A stretch of DNA of 64,000 nucleotides from Runella limosa DSM 17973 (GTDB lineage: Bacteria > Bacteroidota > Bacteroidia > Cytophagales > Spirosomataceae), in assembly GCF_000482465.1 (NCBI RefSeq), contig NZ_KI519433.1:50236-114235 (forward strand), read 5' to 3'. This document shows positions 17,183 through 27,817 of the stretch, in pieces (within the stretch, counting starts at the first letter, position 1; the number at the start of each line of letters is the position of its first letter). Both the position numbers and the translations under genes were made by a program. The notes under the pieces are model-generated. The model saw only the letters and a list, made by a program, of their open reading frames with translations, ran no database searches and had not been told where the DNA came from.

Positions 17183-17303
17183 TTTTTAAACCGCTCCAAC
17201 GAGGTAGTGACACCCAAAAAGTGGCGTTTAAAAGCACATCAATTGATTGTATAAACTAGGTGTAGTGTAGGATAAAAAATGGAAATGTTAAAAAAAGTTT
17301 CAA

Positions 17304-18944
17304 ATGGAAAGAAAACTAAATATCAAATCTAGTACTTCTATTCAAATTGATGTGCTACCTCAAAGTCAAAGGAAGCTGCTACTAATAGTTTCCTTTGTGG
17401 AAGGGGCTGTGGTTATGATTATAGAGTTACTGGGTGCAAAAATTGTTGCGCCGTTCTATGGGACATCGATGTATGTTTGGGCTTCTGTATTGGGAATAAC
17501 ACTCATTGCGCTTTCTGGCGGATATTTCGTTGGGGGTAGTGTTTCTAATAAATACAAAGACAAAAGCCCACTGTTTGCCATACTTGCTATGGGGGCAATA
17601 TTAACAATCATAGCTCCACGAATTGCACCAACTATAATGACAGCTACGGCCGATCTTGGGGTGCGTATTGGCTCATTAATTTCGGTTTCAATCTACCTAT
17701 TACCGCCTATTTTTTGCATGGGGATGGTGTCTCCCATCATCATACAGCTTATTAATCAATCGCAGGAAAATGCGGGTCAAACCGCTGGTACTATCTATGC
17801 CATTTCTACCGTTGGGGGCATACTCGCTACGTTTCTTGCGGGCTTTGTACTCATCCCCGAACTAGGTATTCAAACCACTGCCACTTTTACTGGGCTTGTA
17901 CTAATGGGTTTTTCGGCAATCGGTATGTTCAGCCGAAAACAAAAAATGCAAGCTGTTCTCACCTTTGGCCTTTTTGTTTTTTTCGTTCCGTTTGTCTATA
18001 GCCAACCTACCGCTGATCCAGCCATTACGGTACAGTATCAGTCAAGCGGTATCTTGGGCGAGTGGACCGTGGTAGATCACAAAGGTTTTGCCAAAGACGG
18101 TCGTCCAGTGAACACAAGGCAATTGTTGCTCAATGGAATAGACCAAACGTTTACCAATGTGGGTATTGAGCCATTTTCGGTATGGAGGTATCCCCATAAA
18201 GTGACGGCTTTAGCAGGAATAAAGCCAGCTAAAAGCAAGGCACTGCTATTGGGAATGGGGGGCGGAAGCATTGCCCATAATTTGATTCGACTCGGATTTG
18301 AGCTTGATATTGTGGAGTTGGACGAACGGATTCCGTTTATCGCTGAAAAATGGTTTGGATATAATCCTACCTCTGCTAATCTGGTCATTGATGACGCACG
18401 TCATTACATTCGGAATACCACCAAAAAATACGATGTAGTCATATTGGATATTGTCAATGGAGAGGTACAGCCCTCCCACATGTTTACAATAGAAGGTCTA
18501 AAGGAGTTAAAGGCTGCATTGAATAAAGACGCATTGGTGATTGTGAATTTTCAGGGTCAACTGGATACAGATGATTTAGCACTTTCACGTGCGCCGCGTT
18601 CCGTCATCAAAACTTTTGAATCCATTGGGTACAAAATGTTTGCGGTTAAGAATGAAAAAAAATCAATATCTGCTGATTTATTAATCTATGGTACTCCTGG
18701 CTCATTGAATATCAAAGAGGCACTTAGCCAAAATTTAAGATATAACGATATTCTACCCAATGACCATTTTTCAGCGGCAGATTATGTCCCAATAGCAGGG
18801 TATGAATTAGGGGACGTAGAGGTGATGACTGATGATAAACCAAACTTAGAATTATTGAATACTCCAACTGTTTTGAATTGGAGGAAAAATAAAATTGAAT
18901 ATACCGTAAATGGACTCATCAAAAAAGGGGTGCCTATTTACTAA
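17304..18944 (+). CDS. Membrane-fused spermidine-synthase-like protein
   Basis: 546 residues. The N-terminal 230 residues contain about seven hydrophobic segments, beginning with FVEGAVVMIIELLGAKIVAPFYG, as in fused MFS/spermidine synthases. The C-terminal half (about 240-500) is a Rossmann methyltransferase-like domain with the motif LLLGMGGGSIAHN (near 311-323), the acidic strand end DIVELDE, DDARHYI, and DVVILDIVNGEVQPSHMFT, where aminopropyltransferases keep a catalytic aspartate. Whether it makes polyamine or modifies another substrate is unknown. Its position between two SprB-repeat adhesin genes suggests, by inference, a role in the surface-protein locus. The following adhesin gene begins 46 bases downstream. 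Confidence 0.85.
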   Translation: MERKLNIKSSTSIQIDVLPQSQRKLLLIVSFVEGAVVMIIELLGAKIVAPFYGTSMYVWASVLGITLIALSGGYFVGGSVSNKYKDKSPLFAILAMGAILTIIAPRIAPTIMTATADLGVRIGSLISVSIYLLPPIFCMGMVSPIIIQLINQSQENAGQTAGTIYAISTVGGILATFLAGFVLIPELGIQTTATFTGLVLMGFSAIGMFSRKQKMQAVLTFGLFVFFVPFVYSQPTADPAITVQYQSSGILGEWTVVDHKGFAKDGRPVNTRQLLLNGIDQTFTNVGIEPFSVWRYPHKVTALAGIKPAKSKALLLGMGGGSIAHNLIRLGFELDIVELDERIPFIAEKWFGYNPTSANLVIDDARHYIRNTTKKYDVVILDIVNGEVQPSHMFTIEGLKELKAALNKDALVIVNFQGQLDTDDLALSRAPRSVIKTFESIGYKMFAVKNEKKSISADLLIYGTPGSLNIKEALSQNLRYNDILPNDHFSAADYVPIAGYELGDVEVMTDDKPNLELLNTPTVLNWRKNKIEYTVNGLIKKGVPIY

Positions 18945-18990
18945 TCGTCAACCACGTATTTTATGTCTTAATCGAATTAAAATCAATATT

Positions 18991-21900
18991 ATGGAAACAA
19001 TTTATACAACTAATCAAATAATGATAAGATCTGCGAAGATTTATTATTATTTGTCACGAATCACGGTTGTTTTATGCTTGTTTTTGGGTGGTACAGTAAT
19101 TGTCCAAGCCCAGACTGCGACCATTACCTCAACCAAAGCAACGCAGGTTTACAAAGGGCAAACTTCCCGAAACTTTGGCTCATGCCAAGGAATCGGCCCG
19201 GATAACGCTTCCAATTACCAGCAAAATCCCCTCCTTGAGTTTGATTTGTCAACTATCCCAGCTGGGGCAACCATCACCTCGGCCACCCTCCGAATGGTTC
19301 ACGCACCGAATGGTACTGGGTGGGATAACGAGTCAGGTTCAGCCTTCACGTCAATCATCAGGAGGGTTACCACTGCTTGGGTAGAAGGTAGTGTCTGTAA
19401 CACAACTCAGTCAGGGTCAGCTACGTGGAGTAGCTCCGGAAGCGGTAGTTGGACGGGAGGGAGTTATGCAGGTACCAACTATGGCACCCTAACGGCTGGC
19501 GCGTCTGATGCCACGGGTACAGTTTATAATATTACCATTACGACGTTAGTTCAGGAGTGGTATAATGGTACCTCTCCGAATCATGGTTTGGGTATAGTAC
19601 CTTCCAGTCTTGTAGGTGACAAGGAAGAATCATGGTACTACATGTACAGCGATGATGCAACTGACCCGAATAACCGTCCGCAGCTTATTGTCAACTATTC
19701 GCTGCCACCAGTAGGCGGAACAGCCAGTAAAACGGATGCCTGTATCGGTACGGCCAACGGTTCAATCACCGTGTCTAACCCCACTGGAGGAAGCGGTACG
19801 TACCAATACCGAATCAACTCAGGCACTTGGCAGAGTAGTAATGTGTTTAATGGACTTACGGCGGGAACTTATTCAGTGCAGATACGAGACGCGAATAACA
19901 TAACGAACCAAACAACGCTCTCCTCCCAAAGCATAGGCAATTTACCCGACTCCGACGGGGATAATATTTCGAACGATTGTGATTTAGACGATGATAACGA
20001 CGGCATATTGGATACAGTGGAGGGATCTGGCAACATAGACGGAGATGGCCTGATTAATTCATTGGATAACGATTCTGACGGGGATGGATGCTTCGATGCT
20101 ATCGAAGGAGGGGCTGCTCTTACCAGTGTAGATGCCAATGGCCGACTGACTGGAGGAGTTGGTTCAAACGGAGTTCCAACAGCTGCGGGTGGGGGGCAAA
20201 CCCTTGGAGGCAGTCAGGTGGCTACGCGGGTTGTGATTGTGACCAACCCGAGTAATCAATCGGTGGCTGCGGCTGCATCGGCCACTTTCAGCATTTCAGC
20301 TCGTGGTGATAACGCTACCTCGTACAGTAGCGGTACACCCAGCTACGGTACCGCAGGTAACTCCAACGCGGGTCTATTGTACCAATGGTATTTGGGAGAT
20401 CCTGATGCTGGTGGAACAGCCCTGGCCAATACGGGTGTCTATAGTGGTGTAACAACGGCTACGCTAACTATATCGAACAGTACGGGGTTATACGGAAATA
20501 ATTATTATGTGGTGGTTACGCATAGTTCCAATGATTGCGTTCGACTCAAACGTTCAGCGGCGCTTACTTTATTCTGTGGTAGTATCACTGCCTCCGTAAC
20601 ATCACAAACCAATATCAATTGTTTTGGTGCTTCTACTGGTGCGGTCACGGTTGCAGGTGCAAATGGGCTTGCACCCTACACTTACAAACTGGGAAGCGGC
20701 GCTTTTGTGAGTTCTGGTACGTTTACCAACCTAACTGCGGGCGCTTACACGATTACTGTTAAGGATAATGGTGGTTGTGAAGAAACAGTTAATGTTACCA
20801 TTACGCAGCCTTCGGCAGCTTTGGCCGTTAGCCAATCAACCGTACAGCCACAATGTTTTGCCGCAGGAAGCATCACACCTACCGTCATCGGAGGAACAGC
20901 TCCCTATACCTACGATTGGGCGGACATACCTGGTACTAACAATACCACTAACCGAATGGGTTTAGCCGCTGGTACGTATAATCTGACCGTTACCGATTCT
21001 AAAGGCTGTACGGTTGCGAGCGGCAACATTGTGTTGAATGCTCCTAGCAATTGCGACCCCATTGATATTTGTCGGAGCAGTGTCGCTGAAGTATTCTCGG
21101 TTACCCCCGATCCTGCCAATATATCCTATACTTGGACGGTTCCTTCTGGGGCAATTATTGTATCAGGACAAGGTACGCCGCAAATTACGGTGAACTGGAC
21201 TGGTGTTACGCCTGGAACTTACCAAGTGTGTGTTGTGGCGGTGAATAATTGTAACGAAAGTGCTCAGACCTGCATTGATGTAGATGTGATTCAGCCAATG
21301 GCACAAGCTTCCGTTGTCTTGCCGATTTGTAAAGACAGAACAATCGGTTTGCTGGCTACTGGTGGCGTTTCTTATGCTTGGACGGGGCCAAACAACTTTA
21401 CCTCATCCAGCGCTAACCCTACCATACTCAACGCTAACGCGGCCCTCCACAATGGTACTTACACAGTGGTGGTTACAGATGCTGCGGGTTGCCAGGCTAC
21501 CGCTACCGTCAACGTTACGGTAGAAGATAACCCGGTGCTGACCACGGCGTCGGTCACGAATGCTACTTGTAACCAATCAAACGGAGCCATTAATATCACA
21601 GTGACGGGCGGAACACCCGCTTATGATTACGATTGGAATAACGGAGCCACGACCGAAGACTTAACTAATTTGAGCAGTGGTAGTTATACCCTGACGGTTA
21701 CGGATTCAAAAGGCTGTTTTCAGACGACCACCGTTGCCGTCATCAGCACAGACGGTCCAACTGTTACAAGAACAACAACCAACGTGACCTGTAACGGTGC
21801 CAGCACGGGAACTATAAATGTAACGGTGACGGGCGGCACAGCTCCCTACACCTACTTGTGGTCTGATGGGGCTACTACCGAAGACAGAACGGGATTAGTG

Positions 21901-24900
21901 GCTGGAACTTACAGTGTGACTGTGACAGATGCCACGGGATGTAAAAGTACGACAACCGCTACCATCACACAGCCGGCAGGTATTGTGCTTGATCATGTTA
22001 AAACGGATGTTAATTGCTTTGGAGGCTTAACGGGAAGTATAGACTTGAGCGTATCGGGTGGTACTTCACCGTACAGTTACGCATGGACGCGTAACTCAAT
22101 TGCCTTTTCTGGTAATATCCAAGACCAATCTTCTATTGGAGCAGGTACTTACCAAGTAACGGTTACTGATGCCAACGGCTGTACCGCAACGCAAACCATT
22201 GTAATTACGCAGCCAAGTGCCGCTTTAAGTGCCACTCGGGTTATTTCCAACGTAAGCTGTCGAAATGGCTCAAATGGGCAAATTGTTTTGACGGTAATTG
22301 GTGGTACAGCGCCCTATACATACGCTTGGACGGGGCCAAGTGGCTTCATCGCAACCACAAAAGATATTATTAATCGCCCAGCTGGTACGTACAATGTGAC
22401 CATTACGGATGCAAAGGGATGTACCTTCCCGCTGGTAAATATGCAGATTACACAACCTGCCTCTTTGATTTCTGTAACTCCAGTTAACATAACCAACGTG
22501 TTGTGTTTTGGAGACGGAAATGGAAGTATAGATATTAACGCTTCTGGCGGTACGCCGCCTTATACGTATGGGTGGAACACTGGTGCCACTACTCAAGACA
22601 TTAGTGGGCTGAATCCTGGGGATTACAATGTAGTGGTGACGGATGCCAGTGGCTGTTCGGTTACTTCAAACATATTTACAATTTCTGGCCCAACTGCCCC
22701 AATATCTGCTACCATAACGCCTACTGATGCCGATTGTTTCGGTGCATCCACCGGCCAGATTTCTCTTATAAGCGGTGGTGGTACCCCTACTTATACCTAT
22801 CTGTGGAGTAACGGTTCGACCGGACAAAACCTGTCTAATGTGCCGGCAGGAGATTATTCGGTGACAGTGACCGATGCAAACGCATGTAAGGAAGTGTTCC
22901 AAACCTCGGTTGGACAACCCATCCAAATTATCATAACGGGGGCAATCACCAATGCCCTTTGTTCTGGCAGTGCAACGGGCGCTATCACAGTATCAGTAAC
23001 GGGGGGCTCTGCTCCTTACACTTATAAGTGGATAGATGGGCCTACTTCACAAAATCGCATCAATTTAATAGCGGGTAATTATACCTTAGAAGTGACCGAT
23101 AATACAGGATGTAAAGTTTCTAAAACCTTTACTGTCAACAATACTTCCAGTCTTTCTATTTCGTCAATCACTACGCCAATCAGCTGTTTTGGTAACAACA
23201 ACGGTCGGGTAAACCTCATCGTTACTGGTGGCGTATCACCCGTTACGTTTAGCTGGTCAAATGGTGCTACTACCGAAGATATTTCGGGTTTGTCAGCAGG
23301 GACTTATTCAGTGACTGTTTCGGATGCGATTGGTTGTGTCAAAACATTGACGGCAAGCGCCGTTACTCAACCTACGCTTTTAACTGCCTCTGCTGCACAA
23401 ACAAAAAGCGTAAGCTGTAAAGGGGGAAGCGATGGTGAAGCGACCGTTACAGGTAGTGGCGGAACGGCTCCTTATACCTACAATTGGTCTAATGGAGCGA
23501 TGACAGCGACCGCAACGGGATTACAGGCAGGCACATACAACGTATTCGTTACAGATGCCAATGGATGTACGGCTACTGCCTCTGTCGTTATCACTGAACC
23601 GACTACCGAAATAGAACTGTTTGTCAACGTTACAAATAACTCTTCGTGCAGTGTCAACAAAGGTGCAATTGATTTGATTATTCAAAACGGCGTTGCTCCA
23701 TTCACCTACGTATGGACTGGGCCAACCGCTATCGGGAATGTTCAAGATCCATTCAACTTACTATCAGGTGCTTATACTGTCACCGTAACTGATGCTTTGG
23801 GTTGTAGCCGTAGCATATCCGCTACCGTGGGTAGTGCTCCTGCGCTTTCCGTTAGCGTAACAGTTGAAAATCAAAGTTGCCAAGCAATTGATGGTAAAGC
23901 ATTTTCAGTAGTAACAGGTGGAGTGGGGCCATTCACGTACTCATGGTCTTCTGGGGGTATTACCACTAAAGATTTAACGGGTTTACCAGCAGGCACTTAC
24001 ACAGTGACTGTAACCGATGCCAATAATTGTACAGCTACTGCCTCTGGTACGTTGATTGCCCCGAATTGTCAGCCGCCAGTAGCAGTTGATGACCCCTACA
24101 CGACTCCTTTCAATACGCCTTTCAATGGAACGGTCGCTACCAATGATTCCGACCCTGACAATGCGTTGTCTGAGTTATTATTTGATCCTTTGGATTCTCC
24201 GTTATTAAGCCAAGGAATCATAGTATGGGATACGACAAACAATGGTTCATTTACCTTTACCCCAGCATTAAACTTTGTGGGAGTTATTACTATTCCTTAC
24301 AAAGTGTGTGATCCAACGGGTTTGTGTGATGACGCAAATTTAATCATCACCGTAAGTGCCCGTCCTCCAGTTGCCACCGATGATTTCAACAATACGCCAA
24401 TCAACACCCCTGTATCTGGCAATGTGTTGACCAATGACGATGACCCACAAGGTTTACCATTGACTGTCAACACAACGATACCGACAATCTGTCCGCCGAA
24501 ACACGGAACAGTGGTGATGCAGGCCAATGGTAACTACACCTACACGCCAACCAACAACTTCGTAGGTACAGACAACTTCTGCTACATAGTGTGCAGCAGC
24601 ATAGGTTTGTGTGATACGGCAACAGTGACCATTGACATCTTACCATTGGTGACTAAAAACAGTGTGGTAGCCAACGACGATGCTACACAAACGCAAGTAG
24701 GCGTACCTGTGAAAGTACGGGTGTTGGCCAATGACTTTGACCCGCAAGGCGACAAGTTTGCTTCGGTGACTAGAATCACTAACCCGACCAACGGTACGGT
24801 GGTTTATAACCCATCCGACAGTAGTTTTACTTACACGCCAACGGGTTTGTTTGTGGGTAAAAATAGCTTCAAGTATGTGTTGTGCGATGTGAGAGGCGCT

Positions 24901-27777
24901 TGTGATACGGCGACAGTAACGGTAGATGTGTTGCCAACAATTCCAGGCAACGATCCACCAGTAGCGGTGGACGATGCTAACGTTACACGGGTCAATGTAC
25001 CAGTGAGTGGCACGGTAGCGACAAACGACAGTGACCCTAACAACGACCCGCTGGTGTTCACCAAACTGACCAATCCAGCGAATGGTACAGTGGTGTTCAA
25101 TCCTAACGGTACTTACACTTATACGCCAAATAACAACTACGCAGGCCCTGACCGATTCATTTACAAGGTCTGCGACAACGGAACGCCGAATCTGTGCGAT
25201 ACCGCCACGGTTTATATCACGGTATTGGTATCACCACCAATCGCGACTGATGACATTAACAATACGCCAATCAACACCCCTGTAACGGGCAACGTGTTGA
25301 CCAACGACGATGACCCGCAAGGATTGCCATTGACGGTCAACACGTCGATACCGACAATCTGCCCGCCGAAACATGGTACAGTGGTGATGCAGGCCAACGG
25401 CAATTATACATACACACCGACCAACAACTTCGTAGGCACAGACAACTTCTGCTACGTGGTTTGCAACAGTGCAGGTTTGTGTGATACGGCAACAGTGACC
25501 ATTGACATTTTACCATTGGTGACCAAAAACAGTGTGGTGGCAAACGAAGACGTGAGTCAAACGCAAGTAGGCGTACCTGTGAAAGTACGGGTGTTGGCCA
25601 ATGACTTTGACCCGCAAGGCGACAAGTTTGCTTCGGTGACTAGAATCACTAATCCGACCAACGGAACGGTGGTTTATAACCCAGCTGACAGTAGTTTTAC
25701 TTACACGCCAACAGGTTTATTTGTGGGTAAAAACAGCTTCAAGTATGTACTGTGCGACGTGAGAGGCGCTTGTGATACGGCGACAGTAACGGTAGATGTG
25801 TTGCCAACAATTCCAGGCAACGATCCACCAGTAGCGGTGGACGATGCTAACGTTACACGGGTCAATGTGCCAGTGAGTGGCACCGTAGCGACGAACGACA
25901 GCGATCCTAACAACGACCCGCTGGTGTTCACCAAACTGACCAATCCAGCAAACGGTACGGTGGTATTCAATCCCAACGGAACTTACACTTATACGCCAAA
26001 TAACAACTACGCAGGTCCTGACCGATTCATTTACAAGGTCTGCGACAACGGAACGCCGAATCTGTGCGATACTGCCACGGTTTATATCACGGTATTGGTA
26101 TCACCACCAATCGCGACTGATGATATTAACAATACGCCAATCAACACTCCTGTAACGGGCAACGTGTTGACCAATGACGATGACCCGCAAGGATTACCAC
26201 TGACGGTCAACACGTCGATACCGACAATCTGCCCGCCGAAACACGGTACAGTGGTGATGCAAGCAAACGGTAATTATACTTATACACCAACAAACAACTT
26301 CGTAGGCACAGACAATTTCTGTTACGTGGTTTGCAACAGTGCAGGTTTGTGTGATACGGCAACAGTGACCATTGACATCTTACCAATCATCACCATCAAC
26401 AGTGTGGTGGCCAACGACGACGCGAGTCAAACGCAAGTAGGCGTTCCTGTGAAAGTACGGGTGTTGGCCAATGACTTTGACCCGCAAGGCGACAAGTTTG
26501 CTTCGGTGACTAGAATCACTAATCCGGCCAACGGAACGGTGGTTTATAACCCAGCTGACAGTAGTTTTACTTACACGCCAACGGGCTTGTTTGTGGGTAA
26601 AGACCGCTTCAAGTATGTGTTGTGCGACGTGAAAGGCGCTTGTGATACGGCGACAGTAACGGTAGATGTGTTGCCAACAATTCCAGGCAACGACCCACCA
26701 GTAGCGGTGGACGATGCCAACGTTACCCAAGTCAATGTACCAGTGAGTGGCACCGTAGCGACAAACGACAGCGATCCTAACAACGACCCGCTTGTGTTCA
26801 CCAAACTGACCAATCCTGCGAATGGTACAGTTGTGTTCAATCCTAACGGTACTTATACTTACACGCCAAATCCTAACTACGTAGGCCCCGACCGATTCAT
26901 TTACAAGGTTTGCGACAACGGAACGCCGAATCTGTGTGATACTGCCACGGTTTATATCACGATTTTGCAAGTCACGAAGGTGGCACTCTTGCCAAAAGTG
27001 TATTTACAAGGTTCGTTGTTTGGGGTATTCTCGGGTAATTTGATGCGCGATGATTTGCGGGTGAAAAACTTGATTCCAAGAAAATCACCTTACCTAGCTT
27101 GGAATCCGATTACGCCTGCCGATACCATTACCTCAAACACAGTGTTGACAGTTACTGGACAAAATGCCATTGTAGATTGGGTATTTGTAGAACTTCGAAG
27201 TGCAACAGATTCTACTAAGGTTATCGACAGCCGTTCGGCGCTTGTACAACGAGACGGAGATATTGTAGATGTAGATGGTACCTCCGCTATTGTTTTCACC
27301 AGTGCAATTCCAGCAAACTACTTTGTGGTTGTCAAACACCGTAATCACTTGGGTGTCATGACCAAGAATGCACTTCCATTAACACACATTAGTACGGTTG
27401 TCGATTTCAGATTAGTAGCAACACCAACCTATGTTTTCGCTAATTCCCCCATTCATCAGTCGCAGGTGAATGTGGTACAAGGGAAAGCACTTTGGGCAGG
27501 TAATGCACTGTATGACGGTCAAGTGATTTACCAAGGTACTGCCAACGACGTGAATGTTGTCTATCAGCAAGTTATTGGAGCAGCAGCCAACGTGATTGGG
27601 TTACCTTTCTTCATTTTGGCAGGCTACCATACTGGTGATATCAACATGGACGGGGAGGTGATTTTCCAAGGAACAACCAATGACATAGAGTACATCTATC
27701 AGAACGTTGTCAATAATCACGGTGGTAACTCGCTTAAACAGAGCTTCTTCATTATTCAGGAACAGTTGCCTAAGTAA
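18991..27777 (+). CDS. Giant SprB-repeat and cadherin-like surface adhesin
   Basis: About 2,928 residues from the ATG at 18991 (19021 is also possible); an upstream in-frame ATG at 18910 would overlap the preceding gene and displace the signal peptide. Order: signal peptide (1-41); DNRLRE-like domain (about 42-240); one SprB repeat; an aspartate-rich calcium-binding stretch (319-375, DSDGDN, DDDNDG, DSDGDG); Ig-like domains mixed with SprB repeats, about 14 in all (to about 1690); ten cadherin-like domains (1694-2660), nine of them in three 870-bp DNA repeats; and a C-terminal module of about 268 residues with two dockerin-like loops (LYDGQVIYQGTANDV, NMDGEVIFQGTTNDI). It should be an exported, calcium-stabilised fibre for adhesion or gliding. 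The C-terminal module is shared with the next gene. Confidence 0.9.
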   Translation: METIYTTNQIMIRSAKIYYYLSRITVVLCLFLGGTVIVQAQTATITSTKATQVYKGQTSRNFGSCQGIGPDNASNYQQNPLLEFDLSTIPAGATITSATLRMVHAPNGTGWDNESGSAFTSIIRRVTTAWVEGSVCNTTQSGSATWSSSGSGSWTGGSYAGTNYGTLTAGASDATGTVYNITITTLVQEWYNGTSPNHGLGIVPSSLVGDKEESWYYMYSDDATDPNNRPQLIVNYSLPPVGGTASKTDACIGTANGSITVSNPTGGSGTYQYRINSGTWQSSNVFNGLTAGTYSVQIRDANNITNQTTLSSQSIGNLPDSDGDNISNDCDLDDDNDGILDTVEGSGNIDGDGLINSLDNDSDGDGCFDAIEGGAALTSVDANGRLTGGVGSNGVPTAAGGGQTLGGSQVATRVVIVTNPSNQSVAAAASATFSISARGDNATSYSSGTPSYGTAGNSNAGLLYQWYLGDPDAGGTALANTGVYSGVTTATLTISNSTGLYGNNYYVVVTHSSNDCVRLKRSAALTLFCGSITASVTSQTNINCFGASTGAVTVAGANGLAPYTYKLGSGAFVSSGTFTNLTAGAYTITVKDNGGCEETVNVTITQPSAALAVSQSTVQPQCFAAGSITPTVIGGTAPYTYDWADIPGTNNTTNRMGLAAGTYNLTVTDSKGCTVASGNIVLNAPSNCDPIDICRSSVAEVFSVTPDPANISYTWTVPSGAIIVSGQGTPQITVNWTGVTPGTYQVCVVAVNNCNESAQTCIDVDVIQPMAQASVVLPICKDRTIGLLATGGVSYAWTGPNNFTSSSANPTILNANAALHNGTYTVVVTDAAGCQATATVNVTVEDNPVLTTASVTNATCNQSNGAINITVTGGTPAYDYDWNNGATTEDLTNLSSGSYTLTVTDSKGCFQTTTVAVISTDGPTVTRTTTNVTCNGASTGTINVTVTGGTAPYTYLWSDGATTEDRTGLVAGTYSVTVTDATGCKSTTTATITQPAGIVLDHVKTDVNCFGGLTGSIDLSVSGGTSPYSYAWTRNSIAFSGNIQDQSSIGAGTYQVTVTDANGCTATQTIVITQPSAALSATRVISNVSCRNGSNGQIVLTVIGGTAPYTYAWTGPSGFIATTKDIINRPAGTYNVTITDAKGCTFPLVNMQITQPASLISVTPVNITNVLCFGDGNGSIDINASGGTPPYTYGWNTGATTQDISGLNPGDYNVVVTDASGCSVTSNIFTISGPTAPISATITPTDADCFGASTGQISLISGGGTPTYTYLWSNGSTGQNLSNVPAGDYSVTVTDANACKEVFQTSVGQPIQIIITGAITNALCSGSATGAITVSVTGGSAPYTYKWIDGPTSQNRINLIAGNYTLEVTDNTGCKVSKTFTVNNTSSLSISSITTPISCFGNNNGRVNLIVTGGVSPVTFSWSNGATTEDISGLSAGTYSVTVSDAIGCVKTLTASAVTQPTLLTASAAQTKSVSCKGGSDGEATVTGSGGTAPYTYNWSNGAMTATATGLQAGTYNVFVTDANGCTATASVVITEPTTEIELFVNVTNNSSCSVNKGAIDLIIQNGVAPFTYVWTGPTAIGNVQDPFNLLSGAYTVTVTDALGCSRSISATVGSAPALSVSVTVENQSCQAIDGKAFSVVTGGVGPFTYSWSSGGITTKDLTGLPAGTYTVTVTDANNCTATASGTLIAPNCQPPVAVDDPYTTPFNTPFNGTVATNDSDPDNALSELLFDPLDSPLLSQGIIVWDTTNNGSFTFTPALNFVGVITIPYKVCDPTGLCDDANLIITVSARPPVATDDFNNTPINTPVSGNVLTNDDDPQGLPLTVNTTIPTICPPKHGTVVMQANGNYTYTPTNNFVGTDNFCYIVCSSIGLCDTATVTIDILPLVTKNSVVANDDATQTQVGVPVKVRVLANDFDPQGDKFASVTRITNPTNGTVVYNPSDSSFTYTPTGLFVGKNSFKYVLCDVRGACDTATVTVDVLPTIPGNDPPVAVDDANVTRVNVPVSGTVATNDSDPNNDPLVFTKLTNPANGTVVFNPNGTYTYTPNNNYAGPDRFIYKVCDNGTPNLCDTATVYITVLVSPPIATDDINNTPINTPVTGNVLTNDDDPQGLPLTVNTSIPTICPPKHGTVVMQANGNYTYTPTNNFVGTDNFCYVVCNSAGLCDTATVTIDILPLVTKNSVVANEDVSQTQVGVPVKVRVLANDFDPQGDKFASVTRITNPTNGTVVYNPADSSFTYTPTGLFVGKNSFKYVLCDVRGACDTATVTVDVLPTIPGNDPPVAVDDANVTRVNVPVSGTVATNDSDPNNDPLVFTKLTNPANGTVVFNPNGTYTYTPNNNYAGPDRFIYKVCDNGTPNLCDTATVYITVLVSPPIATDDINNTPINTPVTGNVLTNDDDPQGLPLTVNTSIPTICPPKHGTVVMQANGNYTYTPTNNFVGTDNFCYVVCNSAGLCDTATVTIDILPIITINSVVANDDASQTQVGVPVKVRVLANDFDPQGDKFASVTRITNPANGTVVYNPADSSFTYTPTGLFVGKDRFKYVLCDVKGACDTATVTVDVLPTIPGNDPPVAVDDANVTQVNVPVSGTVATNDSDPNNDPLVFTKLTNPANGTVVFNPNGTYTYTPNPNYVGPDRFIYKVCDNGTPNLCDTATVYITILQVTKVALLPKVYLQGSLFGVFSGNLMRDDLRVKNLIPRKSPYLAWNPITPADTITSNTVLTVTGQNAIVDWVFVELRSATDSTKVIDSRSALVQRDGDIVDVDGTSAIVFTSAIPANYFVVVKHRNHLGVMTKNALPLTHISTVVDFRLVATPTYVFANSPIHQSQVNVVQGKALWAGNALYDGQVIYQGTANDVNVVYQQVIGAAANVIGLPFFILAGYHTGDINMDGEVIFQGTTNDIEYIYQNVVNNHGGNSLKQSFFIIQEQLPK
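24361..25230 (+). repeat. 870-bp tandem repeat, unit 1
   Basis: Encodes three cadherin-like domains (290 residues). It is the most diverged of the three units, with changes mainly at its left end. Confidence 0.9.
25231..26100 (+). repeat. 870-bp tandem repeat, unit 2
   Basis: Nearly identical to unit 3 and very close to unit 1. Differences are scattered, mostly third-position changes, and the length is exactly preserved. Confidence 0.92.
26101..26970 (+). repeat. 870-bp tandem repeat, unit 3
   Basis: Same length and phase as units 1 and 2. The last domain leads directly into the C-terminal module. Confidence 0.92.
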
Positions 27778-27817
27778 ATACAAAACCTAAAAAGTAACTA
27801 CTTAATAGTCTTACCCC

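Noticed and set aside
18910..18990. Upstream start for the giant adhesin
   Set aside because: It overlaps the end of the spermidine-synthase-like gene and places 27 residues before the signal peptide; the ATG at 18991 is better.
24361..26970. Many long antisense frames in the adhesin repeats
   Set aside because: They repeat with the 870-bp period and mirror the sense codons of a repetitive gene; they have no start context or domain.
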